Below, in pieces: positions 17,748 to 27,156 of a stretch of 64,000 nucleotides of DNA. Origin of the DNA: JBLUOA01 sp048060095 (GTDB lineage Bacteria > Pseudomonadota > Alphaproteobacteria > Rhodobacterales > Rhodobacteraceae). The translations under genes and the position numbers were made by a program. Each line of letters opens with the position of its first letter. Position 1 is the first letter of the stretch. Under the pieces are notes generated by a model that worked only from the letters and a program-made list of their open reading frames with translations, searched no databases and was not told the DNA's origin. Location of the stretch: NCBI RefSeq assembly GCF_048060095.1, contig NZ_JBLUOA010000001.1, positions 930,001 through 994,000 of the forward strand, in the 5' to 3' direction.

Positions 17748-19074
17748 GGCCGCAACACCGACTGCATCGCTGACCCACAGGCGCGTTCTTCAGATCGCGC
17801 TGCCTATCGTCTTGTCAAACGCAACCGTGCCCATTCTGGGGGCCGTCGATACTGGCGTCGTCGGGCAATTGGGCGAAGCGGCCCCCATCGGCGCGGTCGG
17901 CATCGGCGCGGTCATCCTGTCGACGCTTTACTGGATCTTCGGCTTCCTGCGGATGGGGACGACCGGCCTTGTCGCGCAGGCGCGCGGCGCGGGTGAGAGC
18001 GCGGAAACCGGCGCGTTGTTGATGCGCGGCCTGATGCTCGGCGCGCTTGGCGGTGTGTTGTTCATCACGGCGCAAGTCGCGATCTTCGCCGGGGCTTTCG
18101 CAATCTCCCCCGCCAGTGCAGAGGTCGAAACCCTCGCCCGGCAATATATGGCGATCCGTATCTGGGGCGCACCTGCGGCCATTGCGCTTTACGCCCTGAC
18201 CGGCTGGCTGATCGCGATGGAGCGGACGCGCGGGGTTCTGGTGCTTCAGCTTTGGATGAATGGCCTGAATATCGGGTTGGACCTGTTGTTCGTGCTCGGG
18301 TTCGGCTGGGGCGTCGAAGGGGTCGCAGTTGCGACGCTCATGGCGGAATGGAGCGGGCTGCTGGTAGGGCTTTGGCTGTGCCGCGTCGCGTTCGCCGGCA
18401 ATCAATGGCGCGACTGGCCGCGCGTGTTCGATCCGGTCCGGCTGAAACGGATGCTGGCGGTCAACGCCGACATCATGGTGCGGTCCGTCCTGCTAACGCT
18501 GTCCTTCACGACGTTCCTGTTTCTGGCCGCTGACCTTGGTGACGTGACGCTCGCCGCCAATCAAGTGCTGGTGCAGTTTCTTGAGATCACGGCCTTCGCG
18601 CTCGATGGTTTCGCGTTCTCGGCCGAGGCGTTGGTCGGCGGCGCGGTGGGGGCAGGGCGGCGCGATGACGTGCGGCGCGCGGCGATCCTGACCTCGCAAT
18701 GGGGTGTAGGCGGCGCGGTCATCCTTGGCGTGGCGTTCTACCTGTCGGGCGGCGTGTTGATCGACGTGATGGCCACCGCGCCCGAGGTCCGCGAGGCCGC
18801 GCGCGAATACCTGATCTGGGTCGCAATCGCCCCAAGCCTAGGCATCGCAAGCTGGATGCTCGACGGCATCTATTTCGGCGCGACGTGGACGCGGGAAATG
18901 CGCTGGTCGATGATCATTTCGGTGATCGTCTATGTCATCGCGCTGGCGGTGATGCTGCCGGTGTGGGGCAATCATGGGCTATGGGGCGCGTTGATCGTGT
19001 TCAACCTCGCGCGCGGGCTCACGCTCGGCGTTCAGTATCCGGGGCTTGAGGCGAAAGTCGGCGTGCGCCCCTAG
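17740..19074 (+). CDS. MATE-family efflux transporter (DinF-like)
   Basis: 444 residues with about twelve membrane segments. N-terminal RRVLQIALPIVLSNATVPILGAVDTGVVGQLG is the typical MATE opening, and the second half repeats the pattern (VRSVLLTLSFTTFLFLAADLGD). Exports drugs or metabolites with H+ or Na+ across the inner membrane. Last gene of the thioesterase operon. Its TAG stop shares the tetranucleotide CTAG with the stop of the convergent arsC-like gene. Confidence 0.9.
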   Translation: MIEAATPTASLTHRRVLQIALPIVLSNATVPILGAVDTGVVGQLGEAAPIGAVGIGAVILSTLYWIFGFLRMGTTGLVAQARGAGESAETGALLMRGLMLGALGGVLFITAQVAIFAGAFAISPASAEVETLARQYMAIRIWGAPAAIALYALTGWLIAMERTRGVLVLQLWMNGLNIGLDLLFVLGFGWGVEGVAVATLMAEWSGLLVGLWLCRVAFAGNQWRDWPRVFDPVRLKRMLAVNADIMVRSVLLTLSFTTFLFLAADLGDVTLAANQVLVQFLEITAFALDGFAFSAEALVGGAVGAGRRDDVRRAAILTSQWGVGGAVILGVAFYLSGGVLIDVMATAPEVREAAREYLIWVAIAPSLGIASWMLDGIYFGATWTREMRWSMIISVIVYVIALAVMLPVWGNHGLWGALIVFNLARGLTLGVQYPGLEAKVGVRP

Positions 19075-19412
19075 AGGATGTCGAGCACCGCCTCCGGCGG
19101 ACGCCCCAGCGCAGCCTTGCCATTCGCAAGAACAATTGGCCGTTCGATCAGCGCGGGATGTGCGACCATCGCGTCGATCAGTCGGGTATCGTCGTCATCG
19201 ACGGACAGCCCAAGATCACGGAACAAGCCGTCCTTGACGCGCATGATCTTCGCGGGCGAGACGCCAAGCAGGGCGAGCACGGCGCGGATTTCGTCGGCGG
19301 TCGGCGGATCGGTCTGGTAGAGCTTGACTGTTGGCGTGACGCCGCTCTCCTCAAGTAGCGCGAGCGTTTGCCGCGATTTTGAGCATCTAGGGTTATGCCA
19401 AATTTCGATCAC
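19071..19412 (-). CDS. arsC: Arsenate reductase-like protein (ArsC/Spx thioredoxin fold)
   Basis: 113 residues. The ArsC signature WHNPRCSKSRQTLALLEE carries the single active Cys10, and the later LIERPIVLANGKAALGRPPE has the conserved Arg and cis-Pro region. Glutaredoxin-coupled arsenate reductases have this length. No arsenite pump or ArsR is nearby, so another reductase or stress role (YfgD-like) is possible. It overlaps pyrD by 4 nt and is probably its downstream operon partner. Confidence 0.85.
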   Translation of the reverse strand: MIEIWHNPRCSKSRQTLALLEESGVTPTVKLYQTDPPTADEIRAVLALLGVSPAKIMRVKDGLFRDLGLSVDDDDTRLIDAMVAHPALIERPIVLANGKAALGRPPEAVLDIL

Positions 19413-20467
19413 AACCAGTCCTTTCGTTCTGTTCCGACAGCGTCCGCTACGGTCGCGAAACCGTCGGCGGCAAGCCGTTCGTCCAGTCCTTTGACGATGC
19501 GTTCGACCAGCGAAAGCCCCTCATACACCATTGCGGAATAAAGCTGCACCGCGCTCGCCCCCGCCTTCACCTTGGCATAGGCCTGTTCGGCTGAGTCGAC
19601 CCCGCCGACCCCGATCAGTGGTATCTCGCCCTCCGTAAGATCGCTAAGCTGCGCGACGAGGCGGGTCGATTTCTCAAACAGCGGGGCACCGGACAGGCCG
19701 CCAGCCTCATCCGCCGCCGGGGATTTCAACCCATCGCGTGATAGCGTGGTGTTGGTCGCGATGATCCCATTGATCCCGGATTTCGTCGCGACCTCTGCGA
19801 TTTCGGACAACTCGGACCCATCCAAATCCGGCGCGATCTTCAGAAAGACGGGGATCGGCGTCGGCAACTCCGCCCTCACCGCGATGACGCGCGACAACAG
19901 CGCGTGCAGCGCTTCCGCTCCTTGCAAATCGCGCAGGCGTTCGGTGTTGGGGGAGGAGACGTTGACCGTCGCAAAATCCAGCGACGCCCCACAATGGGCG
20001 AGGACGCGGGCGAAATCTTCTGCCCGATTGTCGCTATCCTTGTTCGCGCCAAGGTTCAGCCCGACGATGCCGGAGCTGTCGCGGCGCGATAGACGTGCGC
20101 CGATCGCTTCCATCCCGTCATTATTGAAACCGAACCGGTTGATAACCGCCCGATCCTCGCGCAGCCGAAACAGACGCGGGCGCGGGTTGCCGGGCTGTGG
20201 GCGCGGGGTGGCTGCGCCCACTTCGACAAAGCCGAAACCCGCTTGGGTCAGCGGCCCGACCACATCGGCGTTTTTGTCGTATCCCGCGGCAAGGCCCAGC
20301 GGATTGGGCAGATCAAGCCCAGCCAGATTTGTTTTCAGGCGCGGAGAGGTTATGAGCCCCGGCAGCGGAACCAGCCCCGCCTTCAGCGCTTTGATCGACA
20401 GGCCATGCGCCCGCTCCGGGTCCAAAAGGTGCAGCGCGGCGAGGCCCGCGCGTTCGCGCAGGCTCAT
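19409..20467 (-). CDS. pyrD: Dihydroorotate dehydrogenase (quinone)
   Basis: Oxidises dihydroorotate to orotate with membrane quinone, the fourth step of pyrimidine synthesis. 352 residues, class 2 type: an N-terminal helix region (MSLRERAGLAALHLLDPERAHGL), then the FMN barrel with GLAAGYDKNAD, NRFGFNNDG, GLNLGANK, VNVSSPNT and IGVGGV. ATG 20467 overlaps the stop of the DUF952 gene as ATGA and fits the family start. Gene order DUF952-pyrD-arsC on the minus strand. Confidence 0.96.
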   Translation of the reverse strand: MSLRERAGLAALHLLDPERAHGLSIKALKAGLVPLPGLITSPRLKTNLAGLDLPNPLGLAAGYDKNADVVGPLTQAGFGFVEVGAATPRPQPGNPRPRLFRLREDRAVINRFGFNNDGMEAIGARLSRRDSSGIVGLNLGANKDSDNRAEDFARVLAHCGASLDFATVNVSSPNTERLRDLQGAEALHALLSRVIAVRAELPTPIPVFLKIAPDLDGSELSEIAEVATKSGINGIIATNTTLSRDGLKSPAADEAGGLSGAPLFEKSTRLVAQLSDLTEGEIPLIGVGGVDSAEQAYAKVKAGASAVQLYSAMVYEGLSLVERIVKGLDERLAADGFATVADAVGTERKDWL

Positions 20468-20802
20468 GTCATCTCCGGCGGGAAGTCGTGGCCATTTTCC
20501 CCGCGGGGAAGGGGCTTTACCCAGACAATATCGGCGCGTTCCAGTGGGCGGTATAGGTGCGGGAACAACGCGCCACCGCGCGACGGCTCCCACTTCAGCG
20601 CATCGCCTGCGGCCTCTGGATCGACCGCGACAAGGGTTAGGTCAGCCTCACCCGCAAAGTGCTTTGCCGCAGTCTCCGCCGCCTGTTCCGCCGTTGAAAA
20701 GTGGATGAAGCCATCCTGCACATCGATCGGTGCCCCGTCCGTCTGACCCGCGCTGTCAAAGGCGGCCCATTCGGCGTCTCGGAATATCTTGTAAATCAGC
20801 AT
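20464..20802 (-). CDS. DUF952 family protein
   Basis: 112 residues. The pattern IYKIFRDAEWAAF, DGFIHFSTAEQAAETAAKHF and the closing HLYRPL are those of the DUF952 family, a small alpha/beta fold of unknown function. It is placed directly upstream of pyrD with a 4-nt overlap, a pairing that is common in related bacteria as far as I remember. No membrane segment or signal peptide is seen. Confidence 0.85.
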   Translation of the reverse strand: MLIYKIFRDAEWAAFDSAGQTDGAPIDVQDGFIHFSTAEQAAETAAKHFAGEADLTLVAVDPEAAGDALKWEPSRGGALFPHLYRPLERADIVWVKPLPRGENGHDFPPEMT

Positions 20803-20953
20803 GTCGCTGGAATGCCTTTTGCCGCCCGCCCGGTCAAGCGCACATCGTTCACCGGGATGTCACAAGCCGACGTTAGGTCAGCCTTGGCGCGTGGGCTTTG
20901 ACTCTGCGCACGCATGTCGTCAATCTGGTCTGGTCCAATAACAGGGGGCTTCG

Positions 20954-22531
20954 ATGCTTAAAAGATTCCTTTCAACGGCGGGGGCGCTTGCACTGACTGC
21001 GGGTGCTGCATCTGCCGACTATTCACTGACAATCCTGCACACCAACGACTTCCACGCCCGGTTTGAGCCGATATCGAAATACGATTCGGGCTGCTCTGCC
21101 GAGGATAACGACGCCGGCGAATGCTTTGGCGGCTCCGCCCGGCTTGTTACCGCGATCGAAGAGGCGCGCGGCCGCACGAACAACGCGATCCTCGTCGATG
21201 GCGGCGATCAGTTCCAAGGCACGTTGTTCTACACCTACTACAAGGGCGCCGCGGCGGCCGAAATGATGAACCAGATGGCCTATGACGCGATGACCGTGGG
21301 CAACCACGAATTCGACGACGGCCCCGAGGTTCTGCGCGGTTTTGTTGACTCCGTCGACTTTCCGATCCTGATGTCGAACGCGGATTATTCGGCTGAGCCG
21401 CTGATCGCCGATGCCATCCAGAAATCGGTGGTGATCGAGCGCGGTGGCGAAAAGCTGGGCCTGATCGGCCTGACACCGCAAGACACGGATGAGCTTGCCT
21501 CGCCCGGCCCGAACGTGGTGTTCACCGACCCCGTTGGCGCTGTCCAGCAAGAGGTGGACCGCCTGACCGAAGAGGGTGTGAACAAGATCATCGTCCTGTC
21601 GCATTCGGGCTATGACGTCGATCAGCGGGTGGCTGCGGAAACGACCGGCGTTGACGTGATCGTCGGGGGTCATTCCAACACGCTACTATCGAATGAGAAT
21701 GAGGGTGCGTCGGGCCCGTATCCGACAATGGTCGGCGACACCGCAATCGTTCAGGCCTATGCCTACGGCAAGTTTCTGGGTGAGCTGAACGTCACGTTCG
21801 ACGACGAAGGTGTCATCACCGAAGCCGTGGGGGAGCCGCTTATCCTCGATGGCAATGTCGCTGAAAACGACGGCGTCAAAGCGCGTATCGCTGAACTGGC
21901 CGAACCGCTTGAAGAAATCCGCAACAAGGTCGTCGCCGAAACGGCAGAGGCTGTCGAAGGCAACCGCGATGTGTGCCGCGTGCAGGAATGTCAGATGGGC
22001 AACCTCGTCGCGGATGCGATGCTTGACCGGGTCAAGGATCAGGGCGTATCGATTGCGATTGCGAACTCCGGCGGCCTGCGTGCCTCAATCGACGCGGGCG
22101 AGGTGACGATGGGCGAGGTGCTGACGGTGCTTCCGTTCCAGAACACGCTTTCGACCTTTGAAGCAAAGGGCCAAACCGTGATCGACGCACTCGAAAACGG
22201 GGTGAGCCAGGTGGAAGAGGTCAAGGGGCGTTTCCCGCAGGTTGCTGGCCTCAAGTTCACATGGGATCCGTCCGTTGCGCCGAACGAAGGCCGCGTGACC
22301 GAAGTCATGGTGCAGGACGGCGAAAACTGGGTGCCGATTGATCCTGAAGCGACCTATGCGGTTGTGACGAACAACTACGTTCGCAACGGCGGGGACGGCT
22401 ATGATATGTTCGAGACCGACGGCATGAACGCCTATGATTTCGGCCCCGATCTGGCCGATGTCACGGCGGAATATCTGGCCGAGCAGGGGGCTTACACGCC
22501 CTATACGGACGGCCGTATCAGCCAGCAATAA
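20954..22531 (+). CDS. Periplasmic 5'-nucleotidase (UshA/NT5E family)
   Basis: 525 residues with a signal peptide (about 1-22, MLKRFLSTAGALALTAGAASA). The calcineurin-type metallophosphatase domain has ILHTNDFHARFEP, DGGDQFQG, GNHEFDDG, LSHSGYD and GGHSN motifs for the two metals; the C-terminal 5'-nucleotidase domain has IANSGGLRASI, LPFQNTL and the substrate stretch TNNYVRNGGDGY. It removes phosphate from extracellular nucleotides, giving nucleosides and phosphate. This complements the salvage operon at the window start. Transcribed alone and closed by a strong hairpin. Confidence 0.93.
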   Translation: MLKRFLSTAGALALTAGAASADYSLTILHTNDFHARFEPISKYDSGCSAEDNDAGECFGGSARLVTAIEEARGRTNNAILVDGGDQFQGTLFYTYYKGAAAAEMMNQMAYDAMTVGNHEFDDGPEVLRGFVDSVDFPILMSNADYSAEPLIADAIQKSVVIERGGEKLGLIGLTPQDTDELASPGPNVVFTDPVGAVQQEVDRLTEEGVNKIIVLSHSGYDVDQRVAAETTGVDVIVGGHSNTLLSNENEGASGPYPTMVGDTAIVQAYAYGKFLGELNVTFDDEGVITEAVGEPLILDGNVAENDGVKARIAELAEPLEEIRNKVVAETAEAVEGNRDVCRVQECQMGNLVADAMLDRVKDQGVSIAIANSGGLRASIDAGEVTMGEVLTVLPFQNTLSTFEAKGQTVIDALENGVSQVEEVKGRFPQVAGLKFTWDPSVAPNEGRVTEVMVQDGENWVPIDPEATYAVVTNNYVRNGGDGYDMFETDGMNAYDFGPDLADVTAEYLAEQGAYTPYTDGRISQQ

Positions 22532-22537
22532 AAGGGC

Positions 22538-22567
22538 GAAGGGGCGCGCTGACCGGTGCGCCCCTTC
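22538..22567. terminator. Hairpin between convergent 5'-nucleotidase and valS
   Basis: A 10-bp perfect stem, GAAGGGGCGC with GCGCCCCTTC, and a 10-nt loop lie 7 nt after the nucleotidase stop and 27 nt from the valS stop. The plus-strand side is followed by CCTCATTTC, so the U tract is poor. Confidence 0.7.
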
Positions 22568-22594
22568 CCTCATTTCAGGCGGTGATCGTTGCCG

Positions 22595-25500
22595 CTATCC
22601 CAGCTCTGCAAGCCGCGCCAGGGCGGATTTCAGTTTCGCCTCTTCCTCCTCACGCGCGGCGAGGTTTTCGCGGGTTTCCTCAACCACTTCGGGCGGCGCG
22701 CTTTCGGCGAATTTCGGGTTGTTCAGACGCCCGCGCAACCCGCCGAGTTCCTTGTTGAGCTTCTGCAAGCTCTTCTCCAACCGTGTTTTTTCTTCATCAA
22801 TATCAATGACATCAGCAAGTGGTAGGGCAAAGGTGCCGCCTTCGACTGCGACGGTGATCGACCCTTTCGGAAGCTCGCTCGCGTGGGTCAAGGTGTCGAT
22901 CCGTGCCAGCTTGAAAATCAGCGCCTCGTTGCGGTCAAGCGCGGCTTGGCCATCGGCGCTAAGCTCCTGACAAACCATCGGAATTTTCAACCCCGCCGGA
23001 ACATGCACCTGCGCGCGGGCAGAGCGGATTCCCTCGATCAAGCTGATCACCCAGTTCATCTCTCGATCCGCATTTTCGTCAACAAGATCAGCGGTTTGGT
23101 AGGTCGGCCAGTCGGCGTGGATCAGCATCTTGGACCGCTCCGCCAGCCCGCCCCACAATTCTTCGGTGATATAGGGCATGATCGGGTGCAGAAGGATCAG
23201 GCACTGGTCGATCACCCACGCCATTGTTTCGCGGGTTTCTGCAACGATATCAGCATCTTCGCTGTTCAGTAGCGGCTTTGAGAATTCGACATACCAGTCG
23301 CAGACCTTGCCCCAGGTGAAAACGTAAAGCGCGTTCGCCGCGTCATTGAAGCGGAAGTTATCAAGCGCGGCGTCGACCTCTTCGCGGACCTTCGCGGTCT
23401 CGCCGATGATCCATCTGTTTACCGTCTGCTTTGCGTGCACAGGCTGTGCATACGATGTGCATACGTTTTTGCCGTCATAGGCGCCGTTCATTTCCGCAAA
23501 CCGGGCGGCGTTCCACAGCTTCGTGCCGAAGTTCCGGTAGCCCGCGATGCGCTGGGTCGACAGTTTCAGGTCGCGCCCCATCGCCGCCATCGCGGTCAGG
23601 GTGAAGCGCACCGCGTCCGCCCCGTATTCGTCGATCAGTTCCAGGGGGTCGAGCACGTTGCCGAGCGATTTCGACATCTTCTTGCCCTTCTCGTCGCGGA
23701 CGAGCGCGTGGACGTAAACCGTATCGAAAGGTTTCTGATCTACGACCGCATATTGCATCATCATCATCCGGGCGACCCAGAAGAAGATGATGTCGAACCC
23801 CGTAATCAGGACGGAGGTGGGGAAGTATTTCTGCAGCTCGGGCGTCTGCTCCGGCCAGCCGAGTGTGCCGATGGGCCACAGGCCGGACGAAAACCAGGTG
23901 TCGAGCACGTCGGGATCGCGCCAGACCGGGAAGACCAGCTTGGTCGGGTCTTGCGTGACGTTGTATTCGGCCAGCCCGGCGGCGAACTGGTGAATCGCCT
24001 CGTGCTTGTCGGCGACCTCGATCACCGTTGCGTGGCTAATCGGGTCGGGAATGTCCTGATTGTCGCCGACGAAGGCATCCTTGACGCTTTCGAAATCGGG
24101 GGCGCAATGCATGACTTCGCCCTCGTGCAGCATCCCGCCGTCCAGCAGCAGGCCGAGGATCTCGATCTCGTCCAGGTCGCCGTCGCTGTCGACCTCGCGG
24201 TCGGTTCCAAGGTCCAACCCATACCAGACCGGCACCTGGTGCCCCCACCAAAGCTGGCGGGAAATGCACCACGGCTCGATATTCTCAAGCCAGTGGAAAT
24301 AGACCTTGCGGTCGGAGTCCGGCAGCACGTCGGTGCCGCCATTCGCCTTGCCCTTCTTCACGGCCTCGATCGCCGGGCCGACGATCTTTTCGGCGTCGAC
24401 GAACCACTGGTCGGTCAGCATCGGTTCGATGATGACCTTCGACCGGTCGCCGTAGGGGGCCATGATCTTCTTGTTCTCGACAAGGGGGATCAGGTGTGGC
24501 CCCGGCTCGGGGGCCGGGGCGTTGGCGGAGGCCGGGGCGTTGGCCGCGCCACCCTCATCCCCGCCCCGGACTTGCTCCGGGGCCTCGACCATCACCGCAA
24601 GACCTTCGCCGGTGATCTGCGCGACAACCTTCTTGCGCGCCTCGAACCGGTCGAGGCCGCGCAGGTCGTCGGGGACGAGGTTCAGCGTGTCGATCTCGCC
24701 CGCGGTGAAGCCGGCACCGTTCGCGATTTCCTGCGCGCGGGCGGCGCATGTCGCGTAATCCGCGCCGTCGTCGCGCATTGCGCCCTTGGTGTCCATCAGG
24801 CGATACATCGGGATGTTGCCGCGCTTTGCGACCTCGTAGTCGTTGAAGTCATGCGCGCCGGTGATCTTCACCGCGCCCGAGCCGAAATCCGGGTCGGGGT
24901 ATTCATCGGTGATGATCGGGATCATCCGGCGGTGTTCCTTTGGGCCGACCGGAATTTCGCAGAGTTTTCCGACGATTGGCGCATACCGTTCATCCGAGGG
25001 ATGCACCGCAACCGCGCCATCCCCCAGCATGGTTTCAGGCCGGGTCGTGGCGATTGAGATATAGTCGCGCTCCTCCTCAAGCACGACGTTCCCGTTCTCG
25101 TCCTTCTCGACATAGGTGTAGGTTTCGCCGTTCTGAAGCGGGTATTTGAAGTGCCACATGTGGCCGTCGACCTCGATATTCTCGACTTCGAGGTCGGAAA
25201 TCGCGGTTTCGAAATGCGGGTCCCAGTTCACCAGCCGCTTGCCGCGATAGATGATCCCCTTGTGATACATGTCCACGAAAACCTTGATGACGGCATCGTG
25301 GAAATCGGGGCTGTTTTCATGGCCGACATGGGTGTCGCCGGGGGCGCCCGCCATGGTGAAGGCGTTGCGCGACCAGTCGCAGGTCGCGCCGAGGCGCTTC
25401 AGCTGTTCGATGATCGTGCCGCCGGATTTCTCCTTCTGCTTCCAGACGAGACCGGTGAATTCCTCGCGGCTCATGTCGGTGCGGCGGCGGTTGGATTTCG

Positions 25501-25792
25501 CGAGTTCCCGCTCGACAACCATCTGGGTCGCGATCCCCGCGTGGTCCTGCCCCGGCTGCCACAGCGTGTCAAAGCCGCGCATCCGGTGCCAGCGCACGAG
25601 GATATCCTGCAGCGTGTTGTTGAAGGCGTGACCCATATGCAGGCTGCCGGTCACGTTCGGGGGCGGGATCATGATGCAGAAGGTCTCCTCGCGCGAGGCG
25701 TTCGCGCCCGCCCTGAAGGCGCCGGAGTCCTCCCATTTCGCGTAGAGCCGCGGTTCGGCCTCGGCTGCATCAAAGGTCTTTTCCATCGCCAT
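22595..25792 (-). CDS. valS: Valyl-tRNA synthetase with an unusual in-frame insertion
   Basis: Charges tRNA-Val in the cytoplasm. 1065 residues, longer than the E. coli enzyme (951). The HIGH motif is HMGH at 52-55 after PPPNVTGSL; KMSKS is present as KKMSKSLGNVLDP; TDQWFV precedes the WCISRQLWWGHQ motif; a C-terminal coiled coil (LEKSLQKLNKEL) closes it. Residues about 403-431 form an insertion rich in Ala, Pro and Gly (ANAPAS/ANAPAP repeat) encoded by palindromic DNA, not expected in ValS. Single gene with an own promoter upstream. Confidence 0.96.
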   Translation of the reverse strand: MAMEKTFDAAEAEPRLYAKWEDSGAFRAGANASREETFCIMIPPPNVTGSLHMGHAFNNTLQDILVRWHRMRGFDTLWQPGQDHAGIATQMVVERELAKSNRRRTDMSREEFTGLVWKQKEKSGGTIIEQLKRLGATCDWSRNAFTMAGAPGDTHVGHENSPDFHDAVIKVFVDMYHKGIIYRGKRLVNWDPHFETAISDLEVENIEVDGHMWHFKYPLQNGETYTYVEKDENGNVVLEEERDYISIATTRPETMLGDGAVAVHPSDERYAPIVGKLCEIPVGPKEHRRMIPIITDEYPDPDFGSGAVKITGAHDFNDYEVAKRGNIPMYRLMDTKGAMRDDGADYATCAARAQEIANGAGFTAGEIDTLNLVPDDLRGLDRFEARKKVVAQITGEGLAVMVEAPEQVRGGDEGGAANAPASANAPAPEPGPHLIPLVENKKIMAPYGDRSKVIIEPMLTDQWFVDAEKIVGPAIEAVKKGKANGGTDVLPDSDRKVYFHWLENIEPWCISRQLWWGHQVPVWYGLDLGTDREVDSDGDLDEIEILGLLLDGGMLHEGEVMHCAPDFESVKDAFVGDNQDIPDPISHATVIEVADKHEAIHQFAAGLAEYNVTQDPTKLVFPVWRDPDVLDTWFSSGLWPIGTLGWPEQTPELQKYFPTSVLITGFDIIFFWVARMMMMQYAVVDQKPFDTVYVHALVRDEKGKKMSKSLGNVLDPLELIDEYGADAVRFTLTAMAAMGRDLKLSTQRIAGYRNFGTKLWNAARFAEMNGAYDGKNVCTSYAQPVHAKQTVNRWIIGETAKVREEVDAALDNFRFNDAANALYVFTWGKVCDWYVEFSKPLLNSEDADIVAETRETMAWVIDQCLILLHPIMPYITEELWGGLAERSKMLIHADWPTYQTADLVDENADREMNWVISLIEGIRSARAQVHVPAGLKIPMVCQELSADGQAALDRNEALIFKLARIDTLTHASELPKGSITVAVEGGTFALPLADVIDIDEEKTRLEKSLQKLNKELGGLRGRLNNPKFAESAPPEVVEETRENLAAREEEEAKLKSALARLAELG
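24499..24583. repeat. Palindromic and tandem repeat inserted in the valS reading frame
   Basis: Two GC palindromes bracket the region: GCCCCGGC/GCCGGGGC arms at 24499-24520 (6-nt loop) and GCCCCGGA/TCCGGGGC arms at 24563-24583 (5-nt loop). Between them an 18-bp unit beginning GGCCGGGGCGTTGGC occurs twice (24512 and 24530). The second palindrome resembles REP-like elements that I know as frequent between genes in alphaproteobacteria. The length keeps the valS frame. Confidence 0.8.
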
Positions 25793-25876
25793 CTGGATCG
25801 CGTCCTGCTGTCGGAGTGAGGTTCGGCACTGCCTTAGCGAAACCGCGCCGGAAGGGCAACAGATCGCGCGCGGCCG

Positions 25877-25899
25877 GTTTCATCTTGCCAAAAATACTC
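25877..25899 (-). repeat. 23-bp intergenic element, copy A
   Basis: On the minus strand it reads GAGTATTT, then TTG, then GCAAGATGAAAC. It lies in the 278-nt region between the divergent valS and DUF2235 genes, pointing towards valS, and follows a CCCGGGG stretch. Five copies in the window differ only in the three middle bases. Confidence 0.85.
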
Positions 25900-26070
25900 G
25901 ATCCCCGGGCATGGACACGCGGTCAGGCCCGATACAGTATGATAGCGGGTGAAGCCGGGGTTCCGGTGGTGCGGCCGCTCGCGTGGTTGTCACGGCAAGT
26001 TGCGTGGACGCGTCCGGAGTGAAGGTTGAATATGCGGGTATGACACGGGCGAAACGACAGCGGGGCCATC

Positions 26071-27156
26071 ATGCGGTTTCTTAAGCGGATCGGGGCGTGG
26101 CTGGGCCTGTCCCCCGGCGCGAGCCAGTCGCCGCCGCAACCGCGCCGCGGCCGGGTCGATCACGTGGTTCTGCTGGATGGCACCATGTCTTCGCTGACGC
26201 CGGGGTGCGAAACCAATGTCGGGCTGACCTACAAGCTGCTGTCCGAAGTCGCCCCGGCGCAACACCTGTCGCTGCGGTATGAGGCGGGCATCCAATGGCG
26301 GCAATGGCGCAATACGCTCGACGTGATCCAGGGCGCCGGGATCAACCGCCAGATCCGCCGCGCCTATGGCTTCATCGCATCGCGCTACCGCCCCGGCGAC
26401 CGCATCTTCCTGTTCGGCTATTCGCGGGGGGCCTATGCCGTCCGTTCGCTCGCCGGGGTGATCGACCGGGTCGGCCTGCTGCGCGCCGATCAGGCGACGG
26501 AGCGCAATATCACCACCGCCTACCGCCACTACCGCTGTGCGCCCGACACGGAAGCGGCAGCGGAGTTCAGGAAACTCTATTGCCACCCGAATGTTGAGAT
26601 TGAGATGGTCGGCATCTGGGATTCCGTCAAGGCGCTCGGGTTTCGTGCGCCGCTGATCTGGAAGTTCTTTGAACGCTCGCATGCGTTCCACAACCACCAG
26701 CTTGGCCAGTCGATCCGGCATGGCTATCACGCGCTGGCCATTGATGAGACGCGCGTGGCCTATGAGCCTGTGCTGTGGAATTGCCCGCCGGACTGGGACG
26801 GCGAGGTGCAGCAGATGTGGTTCCGGGGCTGTCACGGCGACATCGGCGGGCAACTTGGCGGGCATGAGGCGAGCCGACCGCTCGCCAATATTCCGCTGGT
26901 CTGGATACTGGAAAAGGCCGAGGGCTGCGACCTGACCCTGCCTGAAGACTGGCGCGCGCGGTTCCCGATGGATGTCAACGCGCCCTCGGTCGGGACAACG
27001 AAGGGATGGGGCAAGCTGTTTTTGGCGCGCCGCAAACGGATGATCGGTCAGGATCGATCCGAAGCGATCCACGAAAGCGCCCACGGCCACCGCACGGGTG
27101 CACGGCTCGCGCGCAGCAACCTGTTTCCGTGGCAGGAATTGCCCGAAGGCTACTAG
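26071..27156 (+). CDS. DUF2235 alpha/beta-hydrolase-like protein
   Basis: 361 residues. Motifs of the DUF2235 family: VVLLDGTMSS near the N-terminus, the nucleophile elbow GYSRGAYAVRSLAG with GxSxG, VGIWDSVKALG and the late GCHGDIGGQ His-Asp region. The family includes Tle1 phospholipase effectors of type VI secretion, but no T6SS genes, VgrG or immunity gene are nearby, so a housekeeping or phage-type hydrolase is as likely. No signal peptide. The stop codon shares CTAG with the stop of convergent metF. Confidence 0.82.
   Translation: MRFLKRIGAWLGLSPGASQSPPQPRRGRVDHVVLLDGTMSSLTPGCETNVGLTYKLLSEVAPAQHLSLRYEAGIQWRQWRNTLDVIQGAGINRQIRRAYGFIASRYRPGDRIFLFGYSRGAYAVRSLAGVIDRVGLLRADQATERNITTAYRHYRCAPDTEAAAEFRKLYCHPNVEIEMVGIWDSVKALGFRAPLIWKFFERSHAFHNHQLGQSIRHGYHALAIDETRVAYEPVLWNCPPDWDGEVQQMWFRGCHGDIGGQLGGHEASRPLANIPLVWILEKAEGCDLTLPEDWRARFPMDVNAPSVGTTKGWGKLFLARRKRMIGQDRSEAIHESAHGHRTGARLARSNLFPWQELPEGY

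Noticed and set aside
24512..24547. Tandem 18-bp repeat considered as a small CRISPR or minisatellite
   Set aside because: Only two units, no spacers, and it is inside the valS frame.
23435..25057. Open frame of 540 codons on the strand opposite valS
   Set aside because: Same reason: the valS frame has all synthetase motifs and the opposite frame has none.
26071..27156. DUF2235 protein as a type VI secretion effector
   Set aside because: No VgrG, PAAR, immunity or other T6SS gene is nearby; neighbours are valS and metF.
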